Positions 1 to 12,600 of a stretch of 18,806 bases of DNA are shown here, piece by piece; positions within the stretch are counted from its first letter, which is position 1; every line of letters begins with the position of its first letter. The DNA lies in contig JASAOO010003040.1 in the NCBI GenBank assembly GCA_030849075.1, positions 1 to 18,806 of the forward strand, read 5' to 3'. This stretch comes from Zelonia costaricensis (Eukaryota > Euglenozoa > Kinetoplastea > Trypanosomatida > Trypanosomatidae). The position numbers were made by a program, and so were the translations under genes. The notes under the pieces were generated by a model, which did no database searches, had not been told where the DNA came from, and was given only the letters and a program-made list of their open reading frames with translations.

Positions 1-235
1 TCCTTCCTTCCTTTCTTCGTTATCGCCCCCACCCCACCTACCCCCTCCCCGCCTCCGTCGCCCCTTTTCTGTGTTTTCCTTGTCTTAAACCCGTTCCGCC
101 CGCCCCACCCACCCCCACCCTCGCCACCGACTGCGTGTGTGCGTGTGCGTGTGTGTGAGATACGAAGCCTGTATCACACCCTTGCCGGATCTTCTGGTGC
201 CTGTCATCTCCCCACCCCCTTTCCCACCCCGCGTT

Positions 236-321
236 GTCCCTCACTCGCGGTCTTTCCGCTCTTGTACTCTTGTTGCTGTCTGTGTGTCTGAGTGTCTGTG
301 TCAGTTTCTGTGTGTGTGCAG
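236..321 (+). promoter_or_regulatory. Candidate trans-splice acceptor region for the giant gene
   Basis: A pyrimidine-rich stretch (about 236-290) is followed by AG dinucleotides at 291-292, 303-304 and 320-321. In trypanosomatids the spliced leader is usually added at the first AG or so after such a tract. Use of one of these would give a 5' UTR of roughly 300 nt. This is inferred from the pattern only; the site actually used cannot be read from the sequence. Confidence 0.4.
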
Positions 322-533
322 CCGATTCGTTTGCTGCGGGACTCATAGACGGGAGCGCTGATCTTGACGTCGACACCACGACGCAACACCTCGGAGGAGG
401 AGAGGGCGGGGGCCTTCGCGGTGCACTCTTCGCTAACTGCACCGCGTCTGTAGACCGTAACAAGGATTAAGAAACAGATTGGCACAGCAAGGAGCGTGCA
501 GAGGGGCGTGATCCTTTTCCGCCTTGGTGTGCA

Positions 534-535
<2 letters not shown>

Positions 536-571
<36 letters not shown>
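536..571 (+). repeat. (TG)18 microsatellite in the 5' UTR
   Basis: Eighteen perfect TG units end about 50 bases before the start codon of the giant gene. Read in the gene's frame the tract would give alternating Cys-Val, but that frame begins at a TTG, not an ATG, so it is treated as untranslated. Length variation between strains is expected. Confidence 0.95.
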
Positions 572-574
<3 letters not shown>

Positions 575-619
575 ATCCTTTTTTCTGAGCTGTTCGTTGA
601 CATAGGCATTATCATCATC

Positions 620-3600
620 ATGACTAGAACCCGTCGCGTCACCCCGTCGCAGGGGGCGTCGGCGTCGGCGTCGGCGTCTTCGGCGCTGTCGACGTCTTGC
701 CCCGTCACGCTCGCCACATCGAGCGCACCGTCGCCCATCGCGATGGCCCACGCCGTCGCCCGGCGTCTGTCGCGCAGCACCGTGCTCGTCGTGGTGCTGG
801 CCGCGGTGCTCGCCACGCTTCTGCCTGCTCACGTGCTGCAGCCCGCCCACGCGCAGGCGCCCTCGACCGTTCTGTCGTGCCCCTACGGCTGGTCGCTCTA
901 CACACCGCCCTCTCCCTCCTCTACTGACGAGGTCAGCACGTGCGTGCGGGTCATCACGGCTGCCCCCGTCTCCGCCGCGGCCGCAGAGACGGCCTGTCAA
1001 ACGATCTTTACGCAGCCCGGCACCCCGCCGCCGCTCAGTGCAGATGGCGTGACGCCGTGGCCGTACGCGCGCAGCGCAGCGCCGCAGGGCCTTGCGATTC
1101 GCAGCGCGACCGCCAACGCGTTTGTGCGCGGCCTCTTCGCTGACACCGACGCGGCCGCCGCGGCCGGCGACGGTAGCGATCCGAGTGCGGGGGTGGTGGT
1201 GGTGCTCGGCGGCAAGGCAGGCTACGGCGCCGTGCGCTGGAACGACGACGCGGTGGCGGGCGCCCCGTACACGAACTTCGCCGACGACGTGGACTGGCAG
1301 CTGCACTCGGGGACGATTGGGATGCGGGCCAGCGGGCAGTGGATGCTCATCACGACAACGCAGTCGACACACCCGTACGCGTGCGGCTTCAGCGCCACCT
1401 TCGACGTCATGACGACGCCGCAGCCGGACAGCAGCCACGCGTCCTCGTCCGCGACCCACGCCGCCAGCAGCAGTGGCGGTGGCGGCTCGCACGGCGAGAG
1501 CGGGAGCGGCGCGGAGCCGCGGCCGGGCAGTCGCCGCGCCCACCGGCCCGCCGTGCCGCAGCCGGCCCCTGCCTGCCTCCCGGGCTGGACCGCCCTGCCG
1601 ACAGGCGTGGACACGAGCGAGGGGGCGGCCAGCACCGTGTGCTACCGCCTCGTGGCGAACACCAACGAGGTCGGTGGGCGGCTGGGCAAGACCTTCGAGG
1701 CCGCACGCAGCTACTGCGCGGCGGTGCACCCCAAGGCCACCCTGGCGAGCGTCATGTCGTTCGAGGAGAACGCGTGGATCGTGTCGTCGCTGCTTGGCCC
1801 CCTCACCATCACGACGCCGCCCACCGTCACAAGTACCGGCGCGTGCGTCTGCGACAGCGCAGCGGCAGCACCGCCGGTGTCGATTGGGAACGACGTGACG
1901 GCGCGCACGGTCTTCCTCGGTGGCAGCTACATGCGCGACGGCAGCGGTGGCGGTCTGATCGGCAGCTGGTACGCGGACCAGTACCTCTTCAACACCTCCG
2001 ACTTCACCGCCGCGAGCCCGTCCAGCCCTGCGTGGCCGACGAGCAGCAACTTGTACTTCGCGAACTGGGGCAGAGGAGAGCCAGCGCTGGCGTACGGCGT
2101 CGTGGGCATGACGCCCTCCGTCGTGTGCGGCTGCAATACCAGCACACCCGCAACAGTAACGTCGGGGGGCGGGGCGTGGGTTGGTCTCGATCCGCGCTCG
2201 ACGCAGCCCTTCCTCTGCTCGTACCTCAACGACGGCTCGGTCTTCCCCGCCCCGCCACCGACCACGACGCCGATCCCGTCGCCGACGCCCGCGCCGACGC
2301 CGAGTCCGTCGGAGCTGTGCATCGCGGGCTGGTCCTACCTCGCCCAGACGAACAGCTGCTACCGCGTGTACCCCGCGGCGGACCCCAGCGGCGGCGACAG
2401 CGACCCCGTGACGGCGGCGACGATGGAGGCGGCGTGCGAGGGGGTACTGCGCGGCCGCGTCGTGGCGAGCAAGATCAACCGCGTCCACGCCGTCGCCATA
2501 CTGAGCGTTGCCGAGAGCAACTACGTCGGCTCGCTGCTCCAGCTCTACCTGGGCAACCCCTTCAGCAGCGGCGGCAGCAGCGCCGCTGTGGTGGGGGGCG
2601 CTGGCGCCGCGCCGCTGCCGGTCAGCCTCGCGGGCGCGTCCTTCGTTGACGATGGCGCGAGTGGTTTTTACATTAGCGGTGCGCGGGTGCTCGACCCCGT
2701 CTTGGCCGAGACGCTCTGGGCCGCCGGCGAGCCCGCGAACGTGAAGGGGTGCACGGCTGTGGACGGGGACGGGTTGTGGCACTACGTGCCGTGCAGCAGC
2801 AGCACGTCGGACAGCATACCGCCCAACAACGCCGTGCAGGTGGTCGCCTACACGTGCCAGTACGCCGCCCCCGACATCGACCCCACGGCGGACCTGCTCC
2901 CGGAGCCGACGACGACGCAGCAGCCGGAGCCCACAAGCGGGCCCGACTGGTCCTCCGACAGCGGCAGCTCTGACGATGGGGTGCCGCTTGGGAACCGCAT
3001 CGGGTCTCTCTCGGGTGCCGTGCATCTCGTGGTGGCGCCGAGCAGCACTGGCATATACACCCTCGAGGCACCCAGCCGCGGCAGTAGCGGCGGCATCGTC
3101 ACGGCGCCGAGCGCCAGCGTGCGCGGCCTGCATTTGTACTTTGCGCCGCTGCCCGTCTACTACTCGTACCCCGTGCCGGCGCACGGCGTCGACGGCACGA
3201 CCCTCGTGCCCCCGGCGCTGACGACGCCGGCCACGACCGTCAACGACCTCCTCTCGATCGGCGCTGACGGCGACTTCACCGGCGGTAGCGCGGGTCGGGC
3301 GTTTGCGCCGTGCGATGGCTACAAGGACCAGGCCCGCATCGCGCGCGTCCGCAGCGGCACCATCACGGTGCACCACAGTAATGTCAGCGAGGTCGGCTAC
3401 GTGTGCGTGTCGCGGGACGGTCGCACGTACGTGCCAACGACTATCACGTATGAGGTGACGGAGGTGACGGTGGCTGGCTTCGTGCCGGCGCCGTCGCGGA
3501 GTCCTCAGCAGCAGCAGCAGCAAGTGGCGACATCGGCATCCTCTACGTGGCTGCCCCCACTGTTCTGCGGCAGCACCACCCCATCGACGCCGTCGGGCAG

Positions 3601-6600
3601 CTGCACCGTGCAGTCGGTGCTGGCCATCGGCGCGCACGCCACCGGCACGGTTCAGCTGGCGCTCCGGCACAGCGGGGCAAGCGGAACGCCCGCGGCCGAC
3701 GGCAGCTCGGTGATGACGACGCTGTCGCTGGAGCGGGACACCACCGTCAGCCACCTCCGCCTGTCCTCCGCGGCGAACTGTATGGACCCGCAGGTGCCCT
3801 TCCAGCTCTTGGCCAGCGAGGTGGCGGTGCAGCACGTCGCCAGCTCCCGCTACACGCAGCCGGCGGCGCCGCTGCCGCCGCACACCGACAACGCGACGCA
3901 GTGGTACAGCGTCGTCAGCTACCAGTACGCCGCCGTGCACGCCGCGCACCTCACGGCGCTGAGCCCGGTCTACAACTCGTCCGCCGAAGCCAGCGTGCTG
4001 GCGCGGTCGCAGCCGCCGTCGGAGTACTACGTCTGCATCGCCGTGGAGAAGACCCCGGCGCCGGCGGCGAACCGCACGGACGTCGCCGAGACCGCCGCCG
4101 CCTCGCGCCGCCTGCTGGCTCTGTGGGGGCCCTCGGCGGTTTGGATGCCGAGCATCACCGGCCCGGCGGCAGCAGCAGCAGCGACAGTGGGGGCCTTGAG
4201 CGAGAACAGCACCCGCGCCAGCGATGCCGCGAGCTCCTTCCCCTCGTCCTCATCCCCCTCGTCGTCGGCGTCGGGTGCAGCGGAAGCCTTGATTCTCACG
4301 ATCGCGGAACGCCTCGCCGCGCGCACCTCGCTGAGCCCGAGCGGCGCGCCGGTGCGCCTCTACACCGCCGTGCCCGGTCTCAAGGCCCACTTTGTGCCGC
4401 CGCCTGTGTCGGTGAAGGGCATGTGGGCGCTGCCGCCGCGTCGCCTCGGGCAGTACACGCCGACGTGGGCCAGCACCACCACCAGCGCGGATGCCGATGT
4501 GGCGCAGCCGCGTGTGTCGCTTGTGCCCGCTGCGGCGACGCACAACCGCACGGCGCACTACCTGCTGCGCACGCGTGGCCCCTTCGACCCGACGAACCCG
4601 TCCGCATCGACGGTGGCCACCTCGGGCAGCAGCAGCAGCAACACCAGCGTGATGACGACGGCATCGACAGTGCACCTGCACGTGCCGCAGTACAGCGCGC
4701 CGATTGTTCTGCTCGACAGCCACGACGTGCGGCCGGGCATGCTGGCGCTGCTCTCGCAGGACCCCGGCACCTGCAACCGCTACCAGCCCGTCCCCCGCGC
4801 AGACCCGACGGCGGCGGCGGCGGCGTGGCCGCCGTACGTGGACACGATGGTGCCGCTCAGCACGGTGGCCATGTACGTGGACGAGGGCGACGGGGACGGC
4901 GCGGCTGGCAGCCCCGCAGCGCAGAAGACGTCCACTATGGCGTACCTGCAGCTCAACCTCAACCACACCGGACTGTGGGGCCACCACCCGACCCGCACCG
5001 ACGACGCCGCGGCGATGCAGCAGACGTGGTACGTGTGCATCGCGTACAGCGCCATGAGCCCCTTCCTCCCGGTCCGCTACCCGCAGCTCGCCATCACGGT
5101 GCACCGCCTGCAAGTCAGTCGCTTCGTCATGGACGCCAGCGCGGCCTTCACGAGCAGCGACGCCGTCGCCGCTAGCGAGGCCGCCGATGCGTCGACGACG
5201 CATCTGAACGTCAACACGGGCTTCGCTGGCATGCTGTGGCTGCACGGCGTGGATGTGCGGCTCTGGTCGACGACGACACTGCACAGTGCGCAGGTCGCCT
5301 TCTCCGTCGCGCTGCCCAGCAGCGGGGCGGCGGACGACACGGCGGCGCAGTGCTCAAACGCGAACCTCTTCTACGCCCAGCGCGGGCTCGGCCTTCTCAC
5401 CCCCGATAATCGTCGCGTCACGCGCGTCACAGGTCCGGCAAACGCGACGACGCCCGATGCGGACGCGGCAGCGGGTGCGGCCGGTGCCGAGGCGCGTGTT
5501 GGCATGGTGGTGCCGCTCGGGTTCTTCCGGCAGCAGTCAATGCGCCGCATGCAGCTGTGCCTCTCTGTGCCCCTCCCCTTCGCGCCGACGACGGCGTCCG
5601 CGCAGTCGAGTAGCGGCAGCAGCAGCAGCAACGGCACCAGCGCCGCCGCCGCTCTTGCCATGGCCGACCTCGTTCCGCAGCGGCGGTACTTCGCGCCGCT
5701 GGTCAACACAACCCTGGATGTGCGTCCGATCGAGCTGCTGTACGTGGGCCGCTACAGCGCCATCCCGGCCTCGGCGCCCGCGGTGACGGCGACGCCGACG
5801 ACGAGCGCCACGGTGATTCGGGTGGCGGAGGGGGCACGAGACATTGTGCTGCCGCTCACCGGCTACGGCATCCGGCCTGACATGACGATGTTCCTCTCGC
5901 CTACGCAGTGCGCCGGCGTCCCGGCGAGTGGCAGCAACAACGACGGCGGCGTGGATGCGGCTGGCAACGGCCTTGTCGACCGGCAGAGCGTTCTGAACAT
6001 TTCGGTTGTATCGCTCTATGACCTGCCGAGCAGCTACTGGGCCGCGGCCGCGGCAGGCAGCAGCAGCACCAGCGCTGTCGACGACGACGACGAGGGTCGC
6101 ACGCATCAGCCGCGCGTGTTTGTGGTGCTGAAGCACACGGACCTCCTCAGCCGAACTGCCGCCAATCACCTCTTCGGGCCGAGCACGTCGGCGGCGGCGA
6201 CGGTGCTGCAGCGGACGCCGATGCACGTGTGTCTGTACGCCCCTGGCACGGCACGGCTGGTCTTCCCCACTGACTTCCAACTCGCGGTTGACCCGCCGCG
6301 TGTGACGTCGATCCGCAACCTTCCCAGCGATGCGCCGCTGCTGACGCGGGCCCTGGCGCACATGCCCACCTCCAACAGCAGCAGCGGCGGCAGTGCCATC
6401 AGCAACGGCACGGCGACGGTGGTGTACGCGAGCACGATGGACTTCGTCGTGGAAGGTTTCGGTCTCGATGACACCAACACGTGGCTGATGCCCGCCGTCG
6501 ACTGTGGCAACACCTCCAGCTTCCTCTGGCGCGCGCCGGTGCAGCTCTCCGCGCTGCCGTCGAGCACAACGACGACGGTGCACATGGAAGTCGCCGCCAG

Positions 6601-9600
6601 CGGTGGGACGCGGCGCCCGCTCTACGCTGAGTCCACCCGCTACGTCGACCCGCAAACATCCTACTCGAGCTGGTTCCTGTCGCTCCGCCAGGGTGAGACG
6701 GTCCGCATCGGCGCGGCGGCCAACGTCAGCAGTGGCACGCACGTGACGCGCTTCCAGTGGTGCGTGCGCGTGGTGGAGGAGAAGGGCGACAACGTAACCG
6801 CCTCGCCGTTCGTCTCGACCGGGCTACCCTACCAGCTGCTGATCCCGGTGGCGGACGGCTTCGTGCTCGAGGGCACGCGCAACCGCCGCGCGATGCTGTC
6901 CAGCGTGCTGGCGCTGCCGACACAGGACCCGGAGAAGGGCCGCTGGTTCCCATTGCAGCTCGCCGGTCCGATCGTCGACGTGGCACAGCTCGTCGGCAGT
7001 CCGCTGTACCTCTTCCTCGCCCCGCAAGCCTTCACCTGCGCGGCGGTCAAGAACTCGTACCTGCAGCACGGCCTCTACACCTTTGGCAACAACTCCTTCT
7101 CCGCCGTGAACGGGACGGGGGTACTGCTGCCACGCTGGCTGTCGGCGCCAGGGGTGTACCAGCTCTGCGCCAGCACGCTCTACCCAACGATGGCCTCCGC
7201 CGACGAGGGCATCGAGGCGGCCCTGCAGTTCTTCACAATGGGGGCGCTGCGCGTGCAGCTCACCAAGGCCGTCTACGCCATTTTCGCGCTCAACCACACG
7301 ACGACTGTGACGGTGGAGCAGGGGCAGGAGTGGACGCTGCCCATCTCCGGCTCGCTGCTGACGAACCGCAGTCTCGTGCGCTTCCAGCCGACCGCGGCGC
7401 AGTGCGCGCAGCCGATGCTGGCGTCCGCGAGCGGCGCGGAGGCGGCGGTGACGGGCACGGAGCTGCCCGACATCCGCGTCGAGGACGACTTCGCGGACTT
7501 TCCTCTTTTTGGGCAGAGGGACTACGACGACGACGCCGACGACGACAATAGCAGCGCCGGATTCCTGACGAACAGCCACTACGTCGTCCTCCCACAGAGC
7601 CTCATTCGCGCCCTGGCAGCACCGGCGACCTACGTGCTCTGCTTCCAGCCGCAGACGCACCTCGAGTGGCGTGCCGCGCCGGCGGTGACGCTCGTCGTGC
7701 ACACGCACGTGCGGCGCCCGACGTCGTACAGCTACTTCCCCGATGACGGCAGCGAGGACGTGGCGATGCTCACGGCGCTGGCCCCGACGAAGGTGGCGCT
7801 GGAGTGGAACACGGCGGAGGAGCACACCGTGAACGTCGTTGGCGCGGCGGAGCGGCAGGTGTCGCTGGCGCTGTGGTGCCGCCCAAGGCCGTCCCCGTCG
7901 AACCAGTCGAGCAGCAGCGGCCGCGTCAGTAGTAGCCTGGTGGAGGTGGTGGAGGAAGAGGAGGAGGAGCTCGTGCCGTGCGGGAATGATCGGCGCGTGA
8001 TGTTCGTGAAGCCGCTCGACAGCGACGAGGACCCGTGCTTCGTGGATGCCGAGGCCATCGCCGACGACGTGCAGCGGGGGCCGTATGTGCTGGACTTCGG
8101 CGTGCTGACGCTGCCCTTCGACCTCAGCGTGCCGCCCGAGTCCACGGCGAGGCCGACGACGCCGGTGTCCACCGTGATCCCAAACATGACGCAGCCGTGG
8201 ATCATGTGCTTGGAGACAGGGCCGGAGCGGTGGCGGGAGCCGACCTTCCCGATGTTCCAGCTGCAGTACACCAACGCCATCGCGACGGGCTTCCGTGTGA
8301 CCATCGACGACGTGAGCAACACCTCGGCCCCCTTCCCCGCGCACAAGGCCAGCGTGGAGGCGACGACGTCTGCGGAGGTGGACGAGGCGACGGCGATCCC
8401 GGTGGGCGGCAACACGACGTTGTTCCTCTACGCCCAGGACAGCAGCCAGGTGGTCTTCCTCAACGGCTACGGCATCGAGCGGGGGCACTGGATGCGCTTC
8501 GGGGAGCACTGCGAGGAGGCGATGGCGCCGCCGTCGCCGTCTTCTGGGCAAGCCGGTGGCGGCAGCGGTGAGACCACGACCGACGCGGCGTACGCGGCGC
8601 GGGTGGCGCTCGTGCAGGGCATCGTGAACACGCGCCTGTATACCGACCCGCTGCCGATCGAGGACGACAACGGCGTCTTCCTCGTGCCGAGTACGCACAT
8701 CGAGGCACCCGAGGAGTCCGCGAGTGCGCCGGGGCACCTCGTCCCAGCCTGCCTCTCCACCGACAACGGCGTGACGTACCAGCGGACGACGCTGGCGCTG
8801 CGCGTGCTGCCATCGCGGTTGCGCGTGGACACGGCGACGACGCAGCGCAACTTGCTGGCGCAGCTCCTGACCGACACCCTTCTTGTTCCCCAGCACAGCC
8901 GGGGCAGCGTGGACCTCACCCAGCTTCTCTCGAATGCGGCCGCGGCCTCGTCGGCCGCCGCGCCCAAGCCCAGCAGTCATGGCTTCCTGCCGACGGGGAC
9001 GCAGGTGCTGCTCTCGACTTCGTGCGGCGTCAACTCGCACGGCATTCCGATCATCACCATCGCAACCCCCGACGTGCTGACGCTGACGGCGCTGCAGACG
9101 AGTGCGACGACGACGCAGCGGCTGCGCATGTGCGTGCGATCCGCCGAGGCCGCCGCAGCGGCAGCGGCCGCAACGGCAGGGCACGGCAGCGCCGACACAG
9201 ACGGCAGCGCCAACACAGACGGCGGGGCCTCGACGGTGTCCGAGAACGACACAGGGGCGCCGACGATGTACTTCACCGCTAGCGGAGTGTACTACCGCGT
9301 CATGGCGGTGCGTGTGGATCGCGTTTCCCTGCATGCGTGGACGCCGTCGGCGGCGATGCAGGCGGACCTCATGGACCACGTCGTGCTGCGCCGCGGCGCG
9401 CTTGAAGACTTGCTTCTCTCGGTGCTGCTCGAGTCGTGCGTAAGCCCGAGCAGCAGCAGCACCACCACCGCCAGCGGCAACGACGCCATGACACAGGAGG
9501 ATGAGCTGCTGCAGCGGCTGGAGCTGAGCTCGTCCGCCCTGTCGCTGCTGTCGCTGACACGCTTCTACGTCGGCCGCCCGTGCTTCCGCAGCGAGGCGGC

Positions 9601-12600
9601 CGACGCGGCAGCGGCCACGCAGCCAAGCAGCGCCGTTTCGCCCTATGTCTTCTCGTACGCCGGCATGCAGCTCACCTTCAGCGCGGACCGGGTGGCCGCC
9701 TCGCCGCTGCCCCTCACCGGGCTCGCCCCTGCGGCTGACAACCTCAACAAGACGCTCGTGGCCGCGCTGCCCAGCACCAGCGGCGGTGATGTGCTGAACG
9801 ACGTGCCGCACTTCTCGCTGGAGGAGCGCGGCTCCATTTGCTTCTCTGTCGACGGCGGGCTGCACTACCTGTCCGTCGGCATCGCCCACTTCACCGAGGA
9901 CTGGGCCCCGACGCTGCGCGCCACACTGGATACGGAGGACAACGAGAACGACGAGGACGTCGCGGAGGAGGACAGCCACGACGACGACGACGCCGCCGGG
10001 GCATCGGCGGCTGCCGTGACGACGACGAGTGCTCTGCGCGTGTACGCGCAGAGTAGCACGACGCGCCGGCTGTACGACACACGCTTCGTGGACCCGAGCA
10101 CCGTGCCCGAGGTGGGCAACGCAGCGGCCGGGGCGAGCGAGATGGACGCGCAGCTGCGCGTGCTGGCCGACCTGGGGCAGCTGACGACGGCGCTGCTGTG
10201 GAACGGCTTCCTGGGCAGCGACGGCTTCGCCGTGGATGGGCTCCTGTACCTGCCAGCGTCGGGGGTGCGCAGCGAGCCCAATCCTGTCGCGGAGCCGCTG
10301 CGCTTCTCGCTAGACAACCGACTCCAGAACCTCTCCACCAACATGACCGTGACGGTTGTGCCGTGGTCGCTCGTGTGCTACGCCGCTGCCAGGCAGGACT
10401 CGATGCATGTGCGGCGGCAGGATACCGGTGTGCTGGCCGCGACGACGCCAGGGGTGTGCAGCGCGGGCGTGCGGGACGGGGTGCGGGTGCGCGTGGTGCC
10501 GCTGCACGCCGCCGCGTGCACCGACACAGCTGCCGTCGAGGCGTCGTACCTCTTCGACCTGCCGACGGTGCAGCCGGCGGCGTGGGGGGCGGCGACGGCG
10601 ACGACGACGACGCAGCCCGTTCCCTCCTCCTCGTCGACCAGCACGCCGGCACGTGCGATGCAGCTGCCGATGGGGCTGCGCTACGTGCCGGACGGCGTAT
10701 ACGCGCTCTGCCTGCGCCAGGACCGCCCCTTCACCTCCACCCTCGCCCCCCAACGCGACGCCGGCAGTACGAGCAACGACCTCTTCACCGTCGCCTACGC
10801 ACCCACGCCGCTGCGCCTGCGCGTGGCCCACGGCTTCGCGATTGAGTCCGTGAGCGGCGCCAGCACGGGCAGCGGCAGCGGGGACGGCGAAGACGTCCTC
10901 GTAGCCATCCCGCAGAGCGCCAACGCGGTACTGAGCGTGTCGGGCACGGCGGTGGGCGTGCGCGACGTGCCGCTCCTCTTCGCCTTCGCGCCGATGTCGC
11001 CGCAGGCGGGCGCGGCGTCGGCACCCCTGGCGAACGCCTCCGCCTCCACCTCCCTGTCGCCGACCGCCGCGACGGCGGCGCCGGCGTGGAACTGGTCGGG
11101 TGGCTGCGCCGCCGTGCCGGATGCCTGGGACCCCGTTACGGGGACGGCGGTGGTGGCATCTGCGGCAGCGGGCAGTCAAGACGGGCTGCTGCTCACCACC
11201 CCCTGGTACAACGCGCACGATGGCGTGCTGCGCGTGCCAGCGGCGTACACGCGCCGCGTGGAGTGGGGCACCTCGAACACGACGACGACGACGCCGGCGA
11301 CGGCGCTGCCCGGCGACGACAACGTCATCGTGGCGACGGTGGGGCCGTACTACACGGTGCCGTTGCGTCCGTATGCGCTGTGCTACAGCGTGGACGGTGG
11401 ACTGACGTTCCGCGCGGCGGCGGGGGAGTCGGCGGCAGTGCCGGGGCTGGCCGTCGTGGTGGTGCCCCCGTCTATCACGGCCCTCTCGAGTAGCCGCACG
11501 TCCAGCGTGGAGGCATCTGCGGAGCGGCTGCAGTGGTCGGCGCAGGAGGCGACGGCAACGTCGGTGCGGGTGCAGCACCTCTACACAAGCGCCGCAGCCG
11601 ATGCCGCACTGAACAGGTCGGTGACGGGCGGCGGCCGCGGCGTGCCCGAGGTCGCGAAGTTCATGCGGCTGGCTGGCAGCGGGGCGGCGGCGATGCCGTA
11701 CGCCTCGCGTCCGCCGACGTACACGTACGCGTGGACGAGCGCCTTCGTGGGCAACGGCATCGGGGCGGCGAGTGGGCGTCGGCTGCCGGACGCGGCGGCG
11801 GCGGCATCGGGTGCAGGTGCGGGTGCGGCGGATGTGCCCACGATTGTGGCCGCGGTCGCGCTGGTGCGTTCGAGTCGCTACGGCGGGCGCTGCGACGGGG
11901 TGACGCCTGTGGCGGCGTCGTTCACGGACGTGGACGAGACCGCGACGGGCAGTGCGGCGTGGGGCAGCAGCAGCAGCGTCAGTCCGGCGAACGCGACCTC
12001 GCCGCTGGCGGCGCCGGTGTTCCTGCTGAGCCTGCAGCACGGTGGCGTGTGGTCGTCGACAGACGCCGCCGCCGTTGCCGCCTGGAAAGCCCCGCAGTCG
12101 GCCGCCCGCATCGCTGCGTTCGCGCGCATGAACCCGGTGCTGACGCAGGCGTCGTGGGTGGCACAAACGGAGGCCCTGTGGACCCTCTACGCACCCGCCA
12201 CACCAGACAACTCAAGCAGCAGCACCAGCAGTGGCAACAGCGCGTACGGCTCGTCTGGTGCGGCGCCCATTAATGGGCAGACGATCCTCGGCTGGGCCAC
12301 GAGCGCCGCCGTCGCCGCCGCGCGCAGCAACGGCGAGTCTATCGTGCCGTGCCTGAGCCTTGACGGGGCGCACTTCTTCACGGCTGACGTCGCGCGTGCT
12401 GCGGCCGCTGCGGCTGTCCGGCCGAACGGTACGAGCATGGCGGCCACGCCGGAGGCACAGCAGTTCTTCGTGATCGCAGCCGCGCGGGGTGGTGACAACG
12501 GTAGCGGGAGCAACGGCAGCACCGAGACGGTCACGACGGCGCCCGTCTCTCACATGTCGCCGTGGCCGCTGTACCTGCGCGCTGCCGTGCCGCCGAACGC

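Larger units (their letters stand above)
1..619 (+). promoter_or_regulatory. Upstream intergenic region and 5' UTR of the giant gene
   Basis: No gene is supported here. The region opens with C/T-rich sequence (1-120), then a TG-rich stretch, a second pyrimidine-rich stretch (about 205-290) with candidate splice acceptors, and a long (TG)n tract. I found no ATG on the + strand anywhere in these 619 bases, so the ATG at 620 is the first start a scanning ribosome would meet whichever acceptor is used. An in-frame TGA at 509-511 closes the reading frame upstream of the gene. Confidence 0.75.

Noticed and set aside
524..619. N-terminal extension of the giant gene across the (TG)n tract
   Set aside because: The frame begins at TTG, not ATG, and would encode a Cys-Val run from a microsatellite. 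The first real ATG is at 620.
467..3949. 1160-codon antisense open frame
   Set aside because: It mirrors the GC-rich giant gene. Its protein is Arg/Ala/Gly-rich with no domains, and it opposes a frame with signal peptide and CTLDs. Such shadows are common in high-GC3 genes.
3547..5175. 542-codon alternative-frame sense open frame within the giant gene
   Set aside because: The translation is Ala/Arg/Gly/His-rich without motifs, while the overlapping main frame carries the paired-Cys modules.
6824..9979. 1051-codon antisense open frame
   Set aside because: Also an antisense shadow of the giant gene, with His/Arg/Val-rich low-complexity translation and no recognisable domain.
10310..12166. 618-codon antisense open frame
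   Set aside because: Arg/His-rich translation opposite the module array; nothing supports it as a gene.
3398..12379. Membership of the trans-sialidase family because of Asp-box-like motifs
   Set aside because: Trans-sialidases have an N-terminal six-blade propeller with an FRIP motif and a lectin-like C-terminal domain. Here the motifs are hundreds of residues apart in Cys-paired units, and no FRIP or VTV-type motif was seen.
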